Shown piece by piece: positions 35,292 to 44,136 of a stretch of DNA of 64,000 nucleotides. Where the stretch lies: positions 110,180 to 174,179 of the forward strand of contig NZ_SLXL01000005.1 in the NCBI RefSeq assembly GCF_004345735.1. The letters are read 5' to 3'. This DNA comes from Rhodovulum adriaticum. GTDB lineage: Bacteria > Pseudomonadota > Alphaproteobacteria > Rhodobacterales > Rhodobacteraceae. Numbering within the stretch: position 1 is the first letter of the stretch; each line of letters opens with the position of its first letter. The notes under the pieces are model-generated. The model worked only from the letters and a program-made list of their open reading frames with translations, was not told where the DNA came from and searched no databases. The translations under genes were made by a program, and so were the position numbers.

Positions 35292-35681
35292 ATGAAGACA
35301 CTCATTCGCGCCGCCGCGGCGGCACTGGCCGTGTTCGCCGCCGTGCCCGCGGCCGCAGATGACCTGCTGGACCAGTATGTCGCCTATATCGGCGGGCACG
35401 ACCTGTACAATTCCAAGGGCGTACGCCTGTGGGAACCCTATCAGATCCTGCGCCAGGACCGGGCGAACTTTCACCGCTTCGGCCGGCGCGACCCGATGGA
35501 TCAGGGCGACCGCTTCTTCGCCGACATGAACAACCGCGCGGCGATGGAACGCATGCTGATGCAGGGGAACATGCCCGCGCCGGCGGCCAATGCCATCGTC
35601 AATGGCGGGGCGACCGTGGTGGTCAAGGTCTGGGGCTGGGGCAACCAGGGCCGCTATGTCACGGTCGATGTCTACCGCTAA
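35292..35681 (+). CDS. Exported protein of unknown function
   Basis: A 129-residue protein with a clear signal peptide (KTLIRAAAAALAVFAAVPAAA before DDLL). The mature part has no cysteines and reads YVAYIGGHDLYNSKGVRLWEP, DRFFADMNNRAAMERML and a C-terminal VVKVWGWGNQGRYVTVDVYR, likely a small beta-rich periplasmic domain. I do not recognise the family. The upstream start at 35253 would destroy the signal peptide. Its end overlaps the convergent YdcF gene by 23 bp. Confidence 0.75.
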   Translation: MKTLIRAAAAALAVFAAVPAAADDLLDQYVAYIGGHDLYNSKGVRLWEPYQILRQDRANFHRFGRRDPMDQGDRFFADMNNRAAMERMLMQGNMPAPAANAIVNGGATVVVKVWGWGNQGRYVTVDVYR

Positions 35682-36138
35682 GGCCCAGCAGCGTCGCCAG
35701 ATAGGCGGCGGCCTCGCGCAGGATCATCCTTAGCCGCCGGTGCGGGCGGCTGCGCGCCGGATCGCGCGGTGGCACGGAGGCAGTGGCCCGCAGCCCCACC
35801 CGCCGGGCCAACAGCCGCGCGCGGGGCATGTGATAGTCATCGGTGACCAGGATCACCTCGTCCACGCCGCGGGCCTGCAACAGTGGCAGGGCGTGGCGGA
35901 TATTCTCGACAGTGCGGCGCGCGGCAGGTTCCTCGACGATCCGTTCGGCCGGCACGCCGGCGCCACGGCACAGCGCGGCGATGGCCGCGGCCTCGCCGCC
36001 CGCGCCGCTGGCCACGATCAGCGCACCGGGCCGGGCCTGCCACAACGCCGCCCCGTGACGGGCCCGCCGGACCAGCGCCGGGCCGGGCGTGCCGTCGGGC
36101 CGCATCGCCGCCCCAAGGATCAGGATCGCCTGCGCCAT
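35659..36138 (-). CDS. YdcF/DUF218-family protein
   Basis: A 159-residue protein with the DUF218 pattern: AILILGAAMRPDGTPGPALVRRARHG, LIVASGAGGEAAAIAALCRGAGVP, ARRTVENIRHA and VILVTDDYHMPRARLLARRVGL. Members include YdcF (SAM-binding) and SanA/ElyC, linked to envelope metabolism. Unlike SanA it has no N-terminal membrane anchor with this start; a longer frame to 36264 has no homology. Confidence 0.85.
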   Translation of the reverse strand: MAQAILILGAAMRPDGTPGPALVRRARHGAALWQARPGALIVASGAGGEAAAIAALCRGAGVPAERIVEEPAARRTVENIRHALPLLQARGVDEVILVTDDYHMPRARLLARRVGLRATASVPPRDPARSRPHRRLRMILREAAAYLATLLGLSGRHRP

Positions 36139-36360
36139 GGCGCCAGACTGGGCCGCGCCCGGGCATCGGTCAACCGCGCCACCGCCCAGACGTTCTGCGA
36201 ATTTTCTTGCATTGCGACGGTTTATGGCGCATGCATTTCTTGCGACGTTACGACTTTCGACCACTGTCTACCTTCACCGGCTGTCAGTTTCCTCGATCGA
36301 CCACTGACTGCGCCGGGCCGCTGCACCAACGCGAGCGGCATATTGTAAGGAGACAGACGG

Positions 36361-36567
36361 ATGGCCACTGGCACCGTGAAATGGTTCAACGAAACCAAAG
36401 GTTATGGCTTCATCGCGCCCGATGGTAGCAGCAAGGACGTGTTCGTGCACATCACCGCACTGGAACGCGCCGGCCTGCGCACCCTGGCCGACAACCAGAA
36501 GGTGACCTTCGACATCGAATCCGGCCGTGATGGCCGCGAGGCCGCGACGAACATCGCGCTGGCCTGA
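36361..36567 (+). CDS. CspA-family cold-shock protein
   Basis: A 68-residue nucleic-acid chaperone with RNP1 ([10 protein letters not shown]) and RNP2 (DVFVHITAL) motifs. TAAGGAGA precedes the ATG. Before it lies a gene-free stretch of about 220 bp, which suits the long structured leader usual for cold-shock mRNAs. Confidence 0.95.
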   Translation: MATGTVKWFNETKGYGFIAPDGSSKDVFVHITALERAGLRTLADNQKVTFDIESGRDGREAATNIALA

Positions 36568-36588
36568 TTCCGGTCACACCCGGTTTTG

Positions 36589-36615
36589 AGGGCGCCCCGA
36601 CGGGCGCCCTTTTTC
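36589..36615 (+). terminator. Rho-independent terminator of the cold-shock gene
   Basis: Perfect 9-bp stem AGGGCGCCC / GGGCGCCCT with a 4-base loop, followed by TTTTT. Confidence 0.92.
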
Positions 36616-36670
36616 GTTCTTGTCTGCGGGGCGGCGATGCGCGCACTGGTCCTGTGCTGCCGATCCGCTA

Positions 36671-36685
36671 TGCTGCGACGCAGCA
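36671..36685. promoter_or_regulatory. Palindrome TGCTGCGACGCAGCA, candidate PhaR-type operator
   Basis: The same 15-bp palindrome as at 33609-33623 with one transition in the spacer. It again overlaps TATGCT and lies 13 bp before the TTG start of the NADH dehydrogenase gene. Confidence 0.45.
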
Positions 36686-36698
36686 GCGGAGAAAACCC

Positions 36699-38318
36699 TT
36701 GAGCAAACGCATCGTCATCCTTGGCGGCGGCTTCGGCGGCATGTATGCCGCCCGCGCCCTGCGCCGCAAGCTGGGCCGCAAGGCCCATATCGAGCTGATC
36801 AACGCGGAAAACTACTTCGTTTTCCAGCCGCTCCTGCCCGAGGTCGGCGCAGGGTCGATCACCCCCGCACACGCGGTTTCGCCGCTGCGGGTGCTGCTCA
36901 AGGGCGTGCATGTCCGCAAGGCGGTGATCGACAACGTCGATATCGAGCGTCGAATCGTCACCGTGTTCCAGGGCATCCAGCGCCGCCCGACCCAGGTGCC
37001 CTATGACCACCTGGTCGTGGCCCTGGGCCAGGGCGTGGACCTGTCGCGCATGCCGGGGCTGGACGAACACGCCCTGCGCATGAAAACGCTGGAGGACGCC
37101 CGCCGCCTGCGGGGCCATGTCATCGAACAACTGGAACACGCCCAGGTCAGCCAGGTGCCGGAAACCAAGCGCGGCGCGCTGACCTTCACGGTGGTCGGCG
37201 GCGGCTTTTCCGGCGTGGAAACCGTGGGCGAGCTGAAGGAACTGATCGACCGCTCGCTGCCCTATTACCCCAATATCGATCCCTCAGAGGTTCGGGTGAT
37301 CCTGGTCGAATATGCCGGGCGCATCCTGGGCGAGATGCCCGAACGGCTGGGCGATTACGCCGCCGAGCACCTGCAAAAACACGGCATCACGCTGAAGCTG
37401 AACACCGGCGTTGCCAGCGCCACCGGCACGCAGCTTGTCACCACGACGGGCGAGGTGATCGACACCCGCACCATCGTCGCCACGATCGGCAACGCGCCGC
37501 TGCCGGTCGTGCGCGACATGGATCTGCCCCATGCGCATGGGCGGCTGAAGGTGGACCGCACCCTGCGCGCCGAGGGGCGCGCGGATGTCTGGGCGCTTGG
37601 CGATTGTGCGCTGATCCCGCTGAAGGACGACGCCAGCGAACGCACCGATTTCGCGCCGCCCACCGCACAATTCGCCGTGCGCGAGGCCAAGCAGATCGCC
37701 AACAGCATCGCCGCCACGCTGAAGGGCAAGGCCCCGCGCCCGTTTGCCTATACCTCGCGCGGGGCGTTGGCCTCTCTGGGGGCCAAGCGTGGCGTGGCGG
37801 AAATCTTCGGCTACCAGTTCACCGGCTTCATTGCCTGGGTGCTGTGGCGCTCCTATTACTTGGCGCTGCTGCCCGGTATCGCGACCCGTATTCAGGTGAT
37901 GTTCAACTGGCTGCTGGACATTCTGGGGGCGCGCAACCTGGTGCAACTGCGCACCCACGCCCAGCCGCAACTGCGCTATATCCACTACCGCTCTGGCGAC
38001 AAGGTTTATGAGGCCGGACACCGATCTGACGGGTTCTACTCGGTCATTTCGGGGACGGTGGAAATGGTGCGCGAGGATCCCGAAACCGGCGAGGTCAGCC
38101 GCCGCATCATCGGCCCCGGCGGGCATTTCGGCGAACGGCTGATCCTGGGGGCCAGCCGGCGCCAGACCAGCGTGCACGCGCTGGAGGATACCCGCGTGCT
38201 GGTCGTCGACCGCGAGGCGTTCCTGATGCTGGCCGAGGGCTTCCCCGCCTTCCGCGAGTATTTCCGCCCCTACATGGAAAAACGCGGGGTCGACTGGCCC
38301 CCCTCGTCGCAGAACTAA
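36699..38318 (+). CDS. Type II NADH dehydrogenase fused to a cyclic-nucleotide-binding domain
   Basis: A 539-residue protein. Residues 1-410 are an NDH-2-type flavoprotein: FAD loop RIVILGGGFGGMYAARAL, NAD loop FTVVGGGFSGVETVGEL near residue 165, WALGDCALIP, and a C-terminal membrane-contact part (FTGFIAWVLWRSYYLALLPG). Residues about 425-535 form a cNMP-binding/CAP-type beta-roll (YRSGDKVYEAGHRSDGFYSV, GPGGHFGERLIL, VLVVDREAFLMLA). I chose TTG 36699 because GGAG lies 7 bp upstream and the domain begins there. The fusion suggests electron transfer from NADH to quinone modulated by a small ligand; the ligand is unknown. Confidence 0.9.
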   Translation: MSKRIVILGGGFGGMYAARALRRKLGRKAHIELINAENYFVFQPLLPEVGAGSITPAHAVSPLRVLLKGVHVRKAVIDNVDIERRIVTVFQGIQRRPTQVPYDHLVVALGQGVDLSRMPGLDEHALRMKTLEDARRLRGHVIEQLEHAQVSQVPETKRGALTFTVVGGGFSGVETVGELKELIDRSLPYYPNIDPSEVRVILVEYAGRILGEMPERLGDYAAEHLQKHGITLKLNTGVASATGTQLVTTTGEVIDTRTIVATIGNAPLPVVRDMDLPHAHGRLKVDRTLRAEGRADVWALGDCALIPLKDDASERTDFAPPTAQFAVREAKQIANSIAATLKGKAPRPFAYTSRGALASLGAKRGVAEIFGYQFTGFIAWVLWRSYYLALLPGIATRIQVMFNWLLDILGARNLVQLRTHAQPQLRYIHYRSGDKVYEAGHRSDGFYSVISGTVEMVREDPETGEVSRRIIGPGGHFGERLILGASRRQTSVHALEDTRVLVVDREAFLMLAEGFPAFREYFRPYMEKRGVDWPPSSQN

Positions 38319-38393
38319 GGCCCTGCAAGGGGCTGCACCGGCGCGGCTTTTCGGGCAGGATGCGGCACGAGCAGAAAACCAGGACAGCGCGTC

Positions 38394-39368
38394 ATGAGTT
38401 CCGGACTTCTTGCCCTTCTCGACGATGTCACCCTGATCGCCAGGGCGGCGGCGGCCTCGCTGGACGATGCCAGCGCGCAGGCGTTCAAGGCAGGGACGAA
38501 ATCCGCCGGGGTGGTGATCGACGACACCGCCGTCACGCCCAGCTATGTCACTGGGCTGGCGGCGCAACGGGAATTGCCGATCGTCGCCCGCATCGCGCGC
38601 GGCTCGCTTATCAACAAGCTGGTGATCCTGCTGCCCGGCGCGCTGGCGCTGTCGGTGCTGGCGCCCTGGGCGGTGCAGCCGATCCTGATGCTGGGCGGGC
38701 TGTTCCTGTGTTTCGAAGGCGCCGAAAAGGTGCACCACTGGATCGCCCCCGCCGCCCACCACAAAACCGAAACCGATATCTCGGTCGCCCCCCAGACGCC
38801 CGAGGCGATGGAACGGTTCGAGGATCGCAAGGTGCGCTCGGCGGTCAAGACGGACCTGATCCTGTCGGCGGAAATCATGGCGATCACCCTGTCCGCGCTA
38901 CCCGCGACCTCGCCCATCCATACCAAGGCGATCGCGCTGGCGCTGGTGGGGTTGTTCATCACGCTGCTGGTCTATGGCGCCGTCGCGCTGATCGTGAAGG
39001 CCGACGATGCCGGGGTGGCGATGGCGCGGTCGGGGTCGCGGATCATCGCGGCGGCCGGGCGCGGGCTGGTGCGCATCATGCCCGGCGTTCTGACGGTGCT
39101 GGCCACGGTGGGCACGCTGGCGATGCTTTGGGTGGGCGGCGGCATCGTGCTGCACAGCCTTGAGGTGTTCGGCCTGGCCGCGCCCGCGCATCTGCTGCAC
39201 GACATCGCCGCCGCGGCGGGCCATGCGATACCCACGGTCGGCGGCGCCATCGAATGGCTGCTGACGGCGCTTGGCTCTGGCCTGTTCGGGCTGGGGCTGG
39301 GGGCGTTGCTGGTGCCGGTGGTGGACAAGGCGGTGATGCCGCTGGTCGGGCTGATCCGGCGCGACTGA
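38394..39368 (+). CDS. DUF808/YedI-family membrane protein
   Basis: A 324-residue integral membrane protein with the family start SGLLALLDDVTLIARAAAASLDD, GVVIDDTAVTPSYVTGL and FLCFEGAEKVHHWIAP; about six hydrophobic segments follow. Function is unknown for the whole family. Confidence 0.9.
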   Translation: MSSGLLALLDDVTLIARAAAASLDDASAQAFKAGTKSAGVVIDDTAVTPSYVTGLAAQRELPIVARIARGSLINKLVILLPGALALSVLAPWAVQPILMLGGLFLCFEGAEKVHHWIAPAAHHKTETDISVAPQTPEAMERFEDRKVRSAVKTDLILSAEIMAITLSALPATSPIHTKAIALALVGLFITLLVYGAVALIVKADDAGVAMARSGSRIIAAAGRGLVRIMPGVLTVLATVGTLAMLWVGGGIVLHSLEVFGLAAPAHLLHDIAAAAGHAIPTVGGAIEWLLTALGSGLFGLGLGALLVPVVDKAVMPLVGLIRRD

Positions 39369-39461
39369 CCCCCCGGCGCGCATCGGTCGCAGCAACCACA
39401 CTTGCCCGCGCGGGGCGCCTCGCCTATTCCGACAAAAGAAATCAGGAATGGCGGGGCGAAC

Positions 39462-40748
39462 ATGCACCAGCAGGGGCAACAGCGGGCAAGCGGCACCGGC
39501 CAGCAGCACGCCACCGCCCTGCCCCATGACATCCTGTTGTCGCCACATCGCATTTTCTTCGTTCTGGCGGGGCTTTGGGCCGTGTTGGCGCTGGCCTGGT
39601 TCCAGTGGGGGTACGCCGTTGGCCTGCCCTGCCCCAGCCTGGGCACCCCCACCCTGTGGCACGCGCATGAGATGACCGTCGGATTCGGCGGCGCCTGCAT
39701 GGCGGCGTTCTTCCTGACGGCGCTGCCCAACTGGACCGGCGGGCAGCGCCCGACCGGCGCGGCGCTGGCCGGGCTGGCGGTGCTGTGGCTGGCCGCACGC
39801 GCGGTGCTGATCGGCGCAGAGGGCCTGCCGCTATGGCTGGTGCTGGGGCCGGGCCTTGCCTTTTACACCGGGTTTACGGCGATCTTTGCCCGTGCGGTGC
39901 GGGGACGGTGGGACCGGGCCTTTCTGCCGCTGGCGATCGCGTTCCTGGGGCTGGCCGATGCGGCCTTTGTCGCGTCCTCTCTGGGCGCACTGGCCTGGCC
40001 CGATCCGGCGGCGGCAACACGGGTGCTGGTGCTGTTCTTTACCATCAAGGTGTCGGTCATCGCGGGCGGCATGACCCCGGCCTTTACCGCCAACCACCTG
40101 CGCCAGTCCGACAATGCCCGCGCGCCCCGCCTGCGCCCCTGGGCCGACCGGCTGGGCCTGGCCCTGCTGCTGGCCGCGCTGGTCGCCACGCTGGCGGGAT
40201 GGGCGCAGGCCAGCGCCGCCCTGCTGATCGCCGCGGGTCTGGCACAGCTTGCCCGGATGGTGGGGTGGCGGTCATGGGCGGTGCGCGGCTATGCCCCCGC
40301 CGCGATGCTGCACCTGGCCTTTGCCTGGCTGCCGCTGGGGCTGGTGCTGACGGGGGCGGCGACCCTGGTTCCCCTGCCCTGGCGCGCGGCGGACACGATC
40401 CACGTGATGATGATGGGGGCGATGGCAGGGCTGGCGCTGTCTATTGCCAGCCGCGCGGCCGCCCGGCGCGCGGGCACGGTGCTGCACCTGGGGCCTGTCC
40501 TGCTGCTGGCCTATGGCGCGATCTGGGCGGCGGTGCTGGCGCGGATGGCCGCGCCCGTCTGGCTGGGCGCCTATACGGGACTGCTGAGCCTGGCCGCCGG
40601 GCTGTGGTGCATCGGCTGGGCGGCCTTTGTGCTGGGCTATGGCCCGGCGCTGCGCGGCCCCGTGCCCCGGCCCGTTTTCAACGCCGGTCCCGCCGGGCAT
40701 GGGCACGGCCCCGGGCGCGCAATGGGCGGGGCGGCCCCCTGGAGCTGA
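39462..40748 (+). CDS. NnrS-family membrane protein
   Basis: A 428-residue protein with about twelve hydrophobic segments and NnrS hallmarks: LWHAHEMTVGFGGACMAAFFLTALPNW near residue 65, VIAGGMTPAFTANHLRQ and DTIHVMMMGAMAGLALSIASR, with conserved histidines that may bind haem. NnrS is linked to nitric-oxide tolerance and denitrification. The His/Gly-rich C-terminus (GHGHGPGR) is unusual and could bind metal. Confidence 0.9.
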   Translation: MHQQGQQRASGTGQQHATALPHDILLSPHRIFFVLAGLWAVLALAWFQWGYAVGLPCPSLGTPTLWHAHEMTVGFGGACMAAFFLTALPNWTGGQRPTGAALAGLAVLWLAARAVLIGAEGLPLWLVLGPGLAFYTGFTAIFARAVRGRWDRAFLPLAIAFLGLADAAFVASSLGALAWPDPAAATRVLVLFFTIKVSVIAGGMTPAFTANHLRQSDNARAPRLRPWADRLGLALLLAALVATLAGWAQASAALLIAAGLAQLARMVGWRSWAVRGYAPAAMLHLAFAWLPLGLVLTGAATLVPLPWRAADTIHVMMMGAMAGLALSIASRAAARRAGTVLHLGPVLLLAYGAIWAAVLARMAAPVWLGAYTGLLSLAAGLWCIGWAAFVLGYGPALRGPVPRPVFNAGPAGHGHGPGRAMGGAAPWS

Positions 40749-40916
40749 GCCCCGGCTGACGGAAAATTTATCCCGCGCCCTGCCCGACACGCCGGAAAAG
40801 GCGCCATTTCAGGGGACTTTTACGCGCGAAATACCAATATCTGGTCTGCCTGCGTTTTCCACAGGCCCAAATCCGGATAAGCATTCGATTCGAAAAGAGC
40901 GGTAACAGGGACGACC

Positions 40917-43781
40917 ATGGGCCAGAGCCTTCTTCCGATCATAGCCCTCCTGCCCTTCCTCGGCGCACTGGTGCCCGGCCTGATGATCCGCGCCGGGCGC
41001 ACCGCCTGCGCCAGCTTTACTGCGGTGCCCACGATCCTGGCGCTGGTAATGCTGGGCATCCTGGCCCCGCAGGTCATGCAGGGCGAGGTGATCCAGGCCG
41101 AAATCGAATGGCTGCCGCAGCTGGGGCTATCGGTCAGCTTTTTCCTGGACGGGCTGGGGCTGATGTTCGCGGGCATGATCTTGGGCATGGGCCTGCTGAT
41201 CACGCTATACGCCCGCTATTACCTGTCGGGGGACGACCCGATGGGCGAATTCTATACCTATCTGCTGTTGTTTCAGGGCGCGATGCTGGGCATCGTGATT
41301 TCCGACAACATCCTGCTTTTGCTGATTTTCTGGGAACTGACCAGCCTGACCTCTTTCCTGCTGATCGGCTATTGGAAGCATCTGCCAGAGGGTCGGCAAG
41401 GCGCGCGCATGGCGCTGGCAGTGACCGGCGCGGGCGGGCTGGCGATGATCGGGGGGATGCTGATCCTGGGCGACATCGCGGGCAGCTATAACCTGACCGA
41501 CATCCTGCAACAGGGCGAGGCGATCCGCGCCTCGGACTGGTACATTCCCGCGCTGGTCCTGATCCTGATCGGGGCCTTTGCCAAATCGGCGCAGTTCCCG
41601 TTCCACTTCTGGCTGCCACACGCGATGGCCGCACCGACGCCGGTGTCGGCCTATCTGCACTCAGCCACGATGGTAAAGGCGGGCGTCTTCCTGATGGCGC
41701 GGATGTGGCCCGTGCTGGCCGGAACCGATGCGTGGTTCTACATCGTCGCCACCACCGGCCTGATTACCATGGTGCTGGGGGCCACGATCGCGCTGTTCAA
41801 GGACGACCTGAAGGCGCTGCTGGCCTATTCCACGGTCAGCCATCTGGGCCTGCTGACCATGCTGCTGGGGTTCGGAACCAAGCTGGCGGCCGTGGTGGCG
41901 GTGTTCCACGTCCTGAACCACCTGACATTCAAGGCCGCGCTGTTCATGACCGCCGGTATCGTCGATCACGAGGCGCACACACGCGACATCAAGCGGCTGG
42001 GCGGGTTGGCGCGGCTGATGCCGGTCACCGCCGCCCTGGGCATCGTCACGGCGCTGTCGATGGCGGGTATTCCGCTGTTCAACGGCTTCCTGTCCAAGGA
42101 AATGATGCTGGAAGAGGCCGCGCATACGGTCTGGGCGGGCAGCCCCTATGCCGTGCCGGTGCTGGCCACGGTGGGCGCGCTGCTGTCGGTGGCCTATTCC
42201 TTCCGGTTCATCGCGCATGTCTTCTTGGGGCCGGTGCGCGACGATTATCCGTCGAAACCGCACGACCCGCCCTTTGGCATGTGGGCCGCGCCCGCACTGC
42301 TGGCGACGCTGGTGGTTCTGATCGGCATCTTCCCGGCCCTGATCGCGGGGCCGCTGGTGGCCGTTGCAGGCGGCGCGGTGATCGGCGGCGACCTGCCCTA
42401 TTACTCGCTCAAGATCTGGCACGGGTTCACGCCCGCGCTGTTCATGTCGATCATCGCGGTGGCGGGCGGCCTGGTGCTGCTGGCGCTGCACCGCCCGCTG
42501 GATCGGCTGTGGATCGCCGCGCCGCGCCCCGAGGCCAAGGTCATCTTTGACGGGCTGGTGAACGGGCTGACCGCCCTGTCGGACCGCATCACCAAGGCGC
42601 TGCATAACGGGGCGATCAGCCGTTACCTGGCCATCTTCGTGACCGCGACCCTGGCCATGGGCTATATTGCCTGGACGGGCGGCGGCCTGCCCGCCCCCAC
42701 GCGCCCGCTGCTGCCGGTGCCGATCGTGGTGGCGGTCGGCTGGGTGCTGCTGGCTGTGGCGACCTTTGCCGTGGTCAAGATGCATCGCCAGCGCTTTCAG
42801 GCGCTGGTGATGATCGGGATCATCGGGCTGATGGTCTCGGTCGGCTTCGTCTACCTGTCGGCCCCCGACCTGGCGCTAACCCAGATCTCGGTCGAGACGG
42901 TGACGATCATGCTGCTGCTGCTGGCGTTGCATTTCCTGCCCAAGGAAACCCCCTGCGAAAGCAGTGTCGCCCGACGCGCGCGCGATGGCGCCATCGCCGT
43001 GGGCGCAGGGGTGGGCGTGGCCGCGCTGGCCTATGCCTTCCTGCTGCGCGATGTCAGCGTGATTTCGGATTTCCACCTGGCCAATTCCTATACCGGCGGC
43101 GGCGGGACGAACGTGGTGAACGTGATCCTGGTCGATTTCCGCGGCTACGACACCTATGGCGAGATCATCGTGCTGGGCATCGCGGGCCTGACCATATTCG
43201 CCCTGATGGAGGCGCTGCTGAACGGCCCGGCCGCCCGGCGGCTGCGCAACGCCGATTATGGCCGCGACCGGTCGCGCGACCGGCACCCGCTGCTGATGGT
43301 GGTGGCCACCCGCGCGATGATGCCGATCGCGGTGATGGTGGGCATCTACATCTTTCTGCGCGGGCACAACCAGCCTGGCGGCGGCTTTATCGCGGGGCTG
43401 GTCATCTCCATCGCGCTGTTGATGCAATACATGGCCTCGGGTTTTGCCTGGGCGCAGGATCGCCAGAAGATCGAGTATCACACCATGATCGGCTGGGGCG
43501 CGGTGGTCGCGGGGCTGACGGGCGCGGGGGCGTGGCTGTTCGGCAAACCGTTCCTGACCAGCGCCTATGGCTATATCGACCTGCCCCTGATCGAGAAGTT
43601 CGGCCTTGGCTCTGCCTTCCTGTTCGACCTGGGCGTGTTCCTGACGGTGCTGGGCGCGGTGATGCTGATGCTTTACAGCCTGTCGCGGATCGCGCGTTTC
43701 GCCGGGGAAACCGTGAATGTCGAGCCGATGGACTATGACCCCTCGCAACGGGTCGAGGCCGCCCAGACGGAGGGATCGTGA
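40917..43781 (+). CDS. mnhA: MnhA-MnhB fusion, Na+/H+ antiporter subunit
   Basis: A 954-residue membrane protein. The N-terminal ~800 residues are MrpA, related to complex I NuoL (FAKSAQFPFHFWLPHAMAAPTPVSAYLHSATMVKAG, LLAYSTVSHLGLLTMLLG); the C-terminal ~140 residues are MrpB (RAMMPIAVMVGIYIFLRGHNQPGGGFIAGLV). A-B fusion is the group-2 arrangement known from Sinorhizobium PhaAB. First gene of the six-gene antiporter operon that exports Na+ or K+ in exchange for protons. Confidence 0.95.
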   Translation: MGQSLLPIIALLPFLGALVPGLMIRAGRTACASFTAVPTILALVMLGILAPQVMQGEVIQAEIEWLPQLGLSVSFFLDGLGLMFAGMILGMGLLITLYARYYLSGDDPMGEFYTYLLLFQGAMLGIVISDNILLLLIFWELTSLTSFLLIGYWKHLPEGRQGARMALAVTGAGGLAMIGGMLILGDIAGSYNLTDILQQGEAIRASDWYIPALVLILIGAFAKSAQFPFHFWLPHAMAAPTPVSAYLHSATMVKAGVFLMARMWPVLAGTDAWFYIVATTGLITMVLGATIALFKDDLKALLAYSTVSHLGLLTMLLGFGTKLAAVVAVFHVLNHLTFKAALFMTAGIVDHEAHTRDIKRLGGLARLMPVTAALGIVTALSMAGIPLFNGFLSKEMMLEEAAHTVWAGSPYAVPVLATVGALLSVAYSFRFIAHVFLGPVRDDYPSKPHDPPFGMWAAPALLATLVVLIGIFPALIAGPLVAVAGGAVIGGDLPYYSLKIWHGFTPALFMSIIAVAGGLVLLALHRPLDRLWIAAPRPEAKVIFDGLVNGLTALSDRITKALHNGAISRYLAIFVTATLAMGYIAWTGGGLPAPTRPLLPVPIVVAVGWVLLAVATFAVVKMHRQRFQALVMIGIIGLMVSVGFVYLSAPDLALTQISVETVTIMLLLLALHFLPKETPCESSVARRARDGAIAVGAGVGVAALAYAFLLRDVSVISDFHLANSYTGGGGTNVVNVILVDFRGYDTYGEIIVLGIAGLTIFALMEALLNGPAARRLRNADYGRDRSRDRHPLLMVVATRAMMPIAVMVGIYIFLRGHNQPGGGFIAGLVISIALLMQYMASGFAWAQDRQKIEYHTMIGWGAVVAGLTGAGAWLFGKPFLTSAYGYIDLPLIEKFGLGSAFLFDLGVFLTVLGAVMLMLYSLSRIARFAGETVNVEPMDYDPSQRVEAAQTEGS

Positions 43782-43782
43782 C

Positions 43783-44136
43783 ATGGAACTGGTGATCGCA
43801 AGTGCGGTGGGCATCATGACAGCGGGCGGCGTCTACCTGGTGCTGCGGCTGCGGGCCTTTCCGGTGATCCTGGGGCTGGCGCTGCTGTCCTATGCGGTGA
43901 ACGTGTTCCTGTTCGCCTCTGGCCGACTGGCGGTGAACGCCCCGCCGATCCTGTCGAAATACGCCGACGTGCCCTACACCGACCCGCTGCCGCAGGCGCT
44001 GGTGCTGACGGCGATCGTGATTTCCTTCGGGATGACGGCGGTTCTGGTGATGATCGCGCTCGGCGCGTTCCTTGAGGCCGGGCATGACCGGATCGACATG
44101 GACGAAGAGGCGGAAAACGGGGACGCCAAGGCATGA
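43783..44136 (+). CDS. mnhC: MnhC, Na+/H+ antiporter subunit
   Basis: A 117-residue NuoK-like membrane protein with three hydrophobic segments: GGVYLVLRLRAFPVILGLALLS, VNVFLFASG and DPLPQALVLTAIVISFGMTAVLVM. Starts two bases after the mnhA stop and overlaps mnhD by 4 bp. Confidence 0.94.
   Translation: MELVIASAVGIMTAGGVYLVLRLRAFPVILGLALLSYAVNVFLFASGRLAVNAPPILSKYADVPYTDPLPQALVLTAIVISFGMTAVLVMIALGAFLEAGHDRIDMDEEAENGDAKA

Noticed and set aside
36139..36360. A longer YdcF-family protein starting at 36264
   Set aside because: The added N-terminus has no family match and would overlap the leader of the cold-shock gene.
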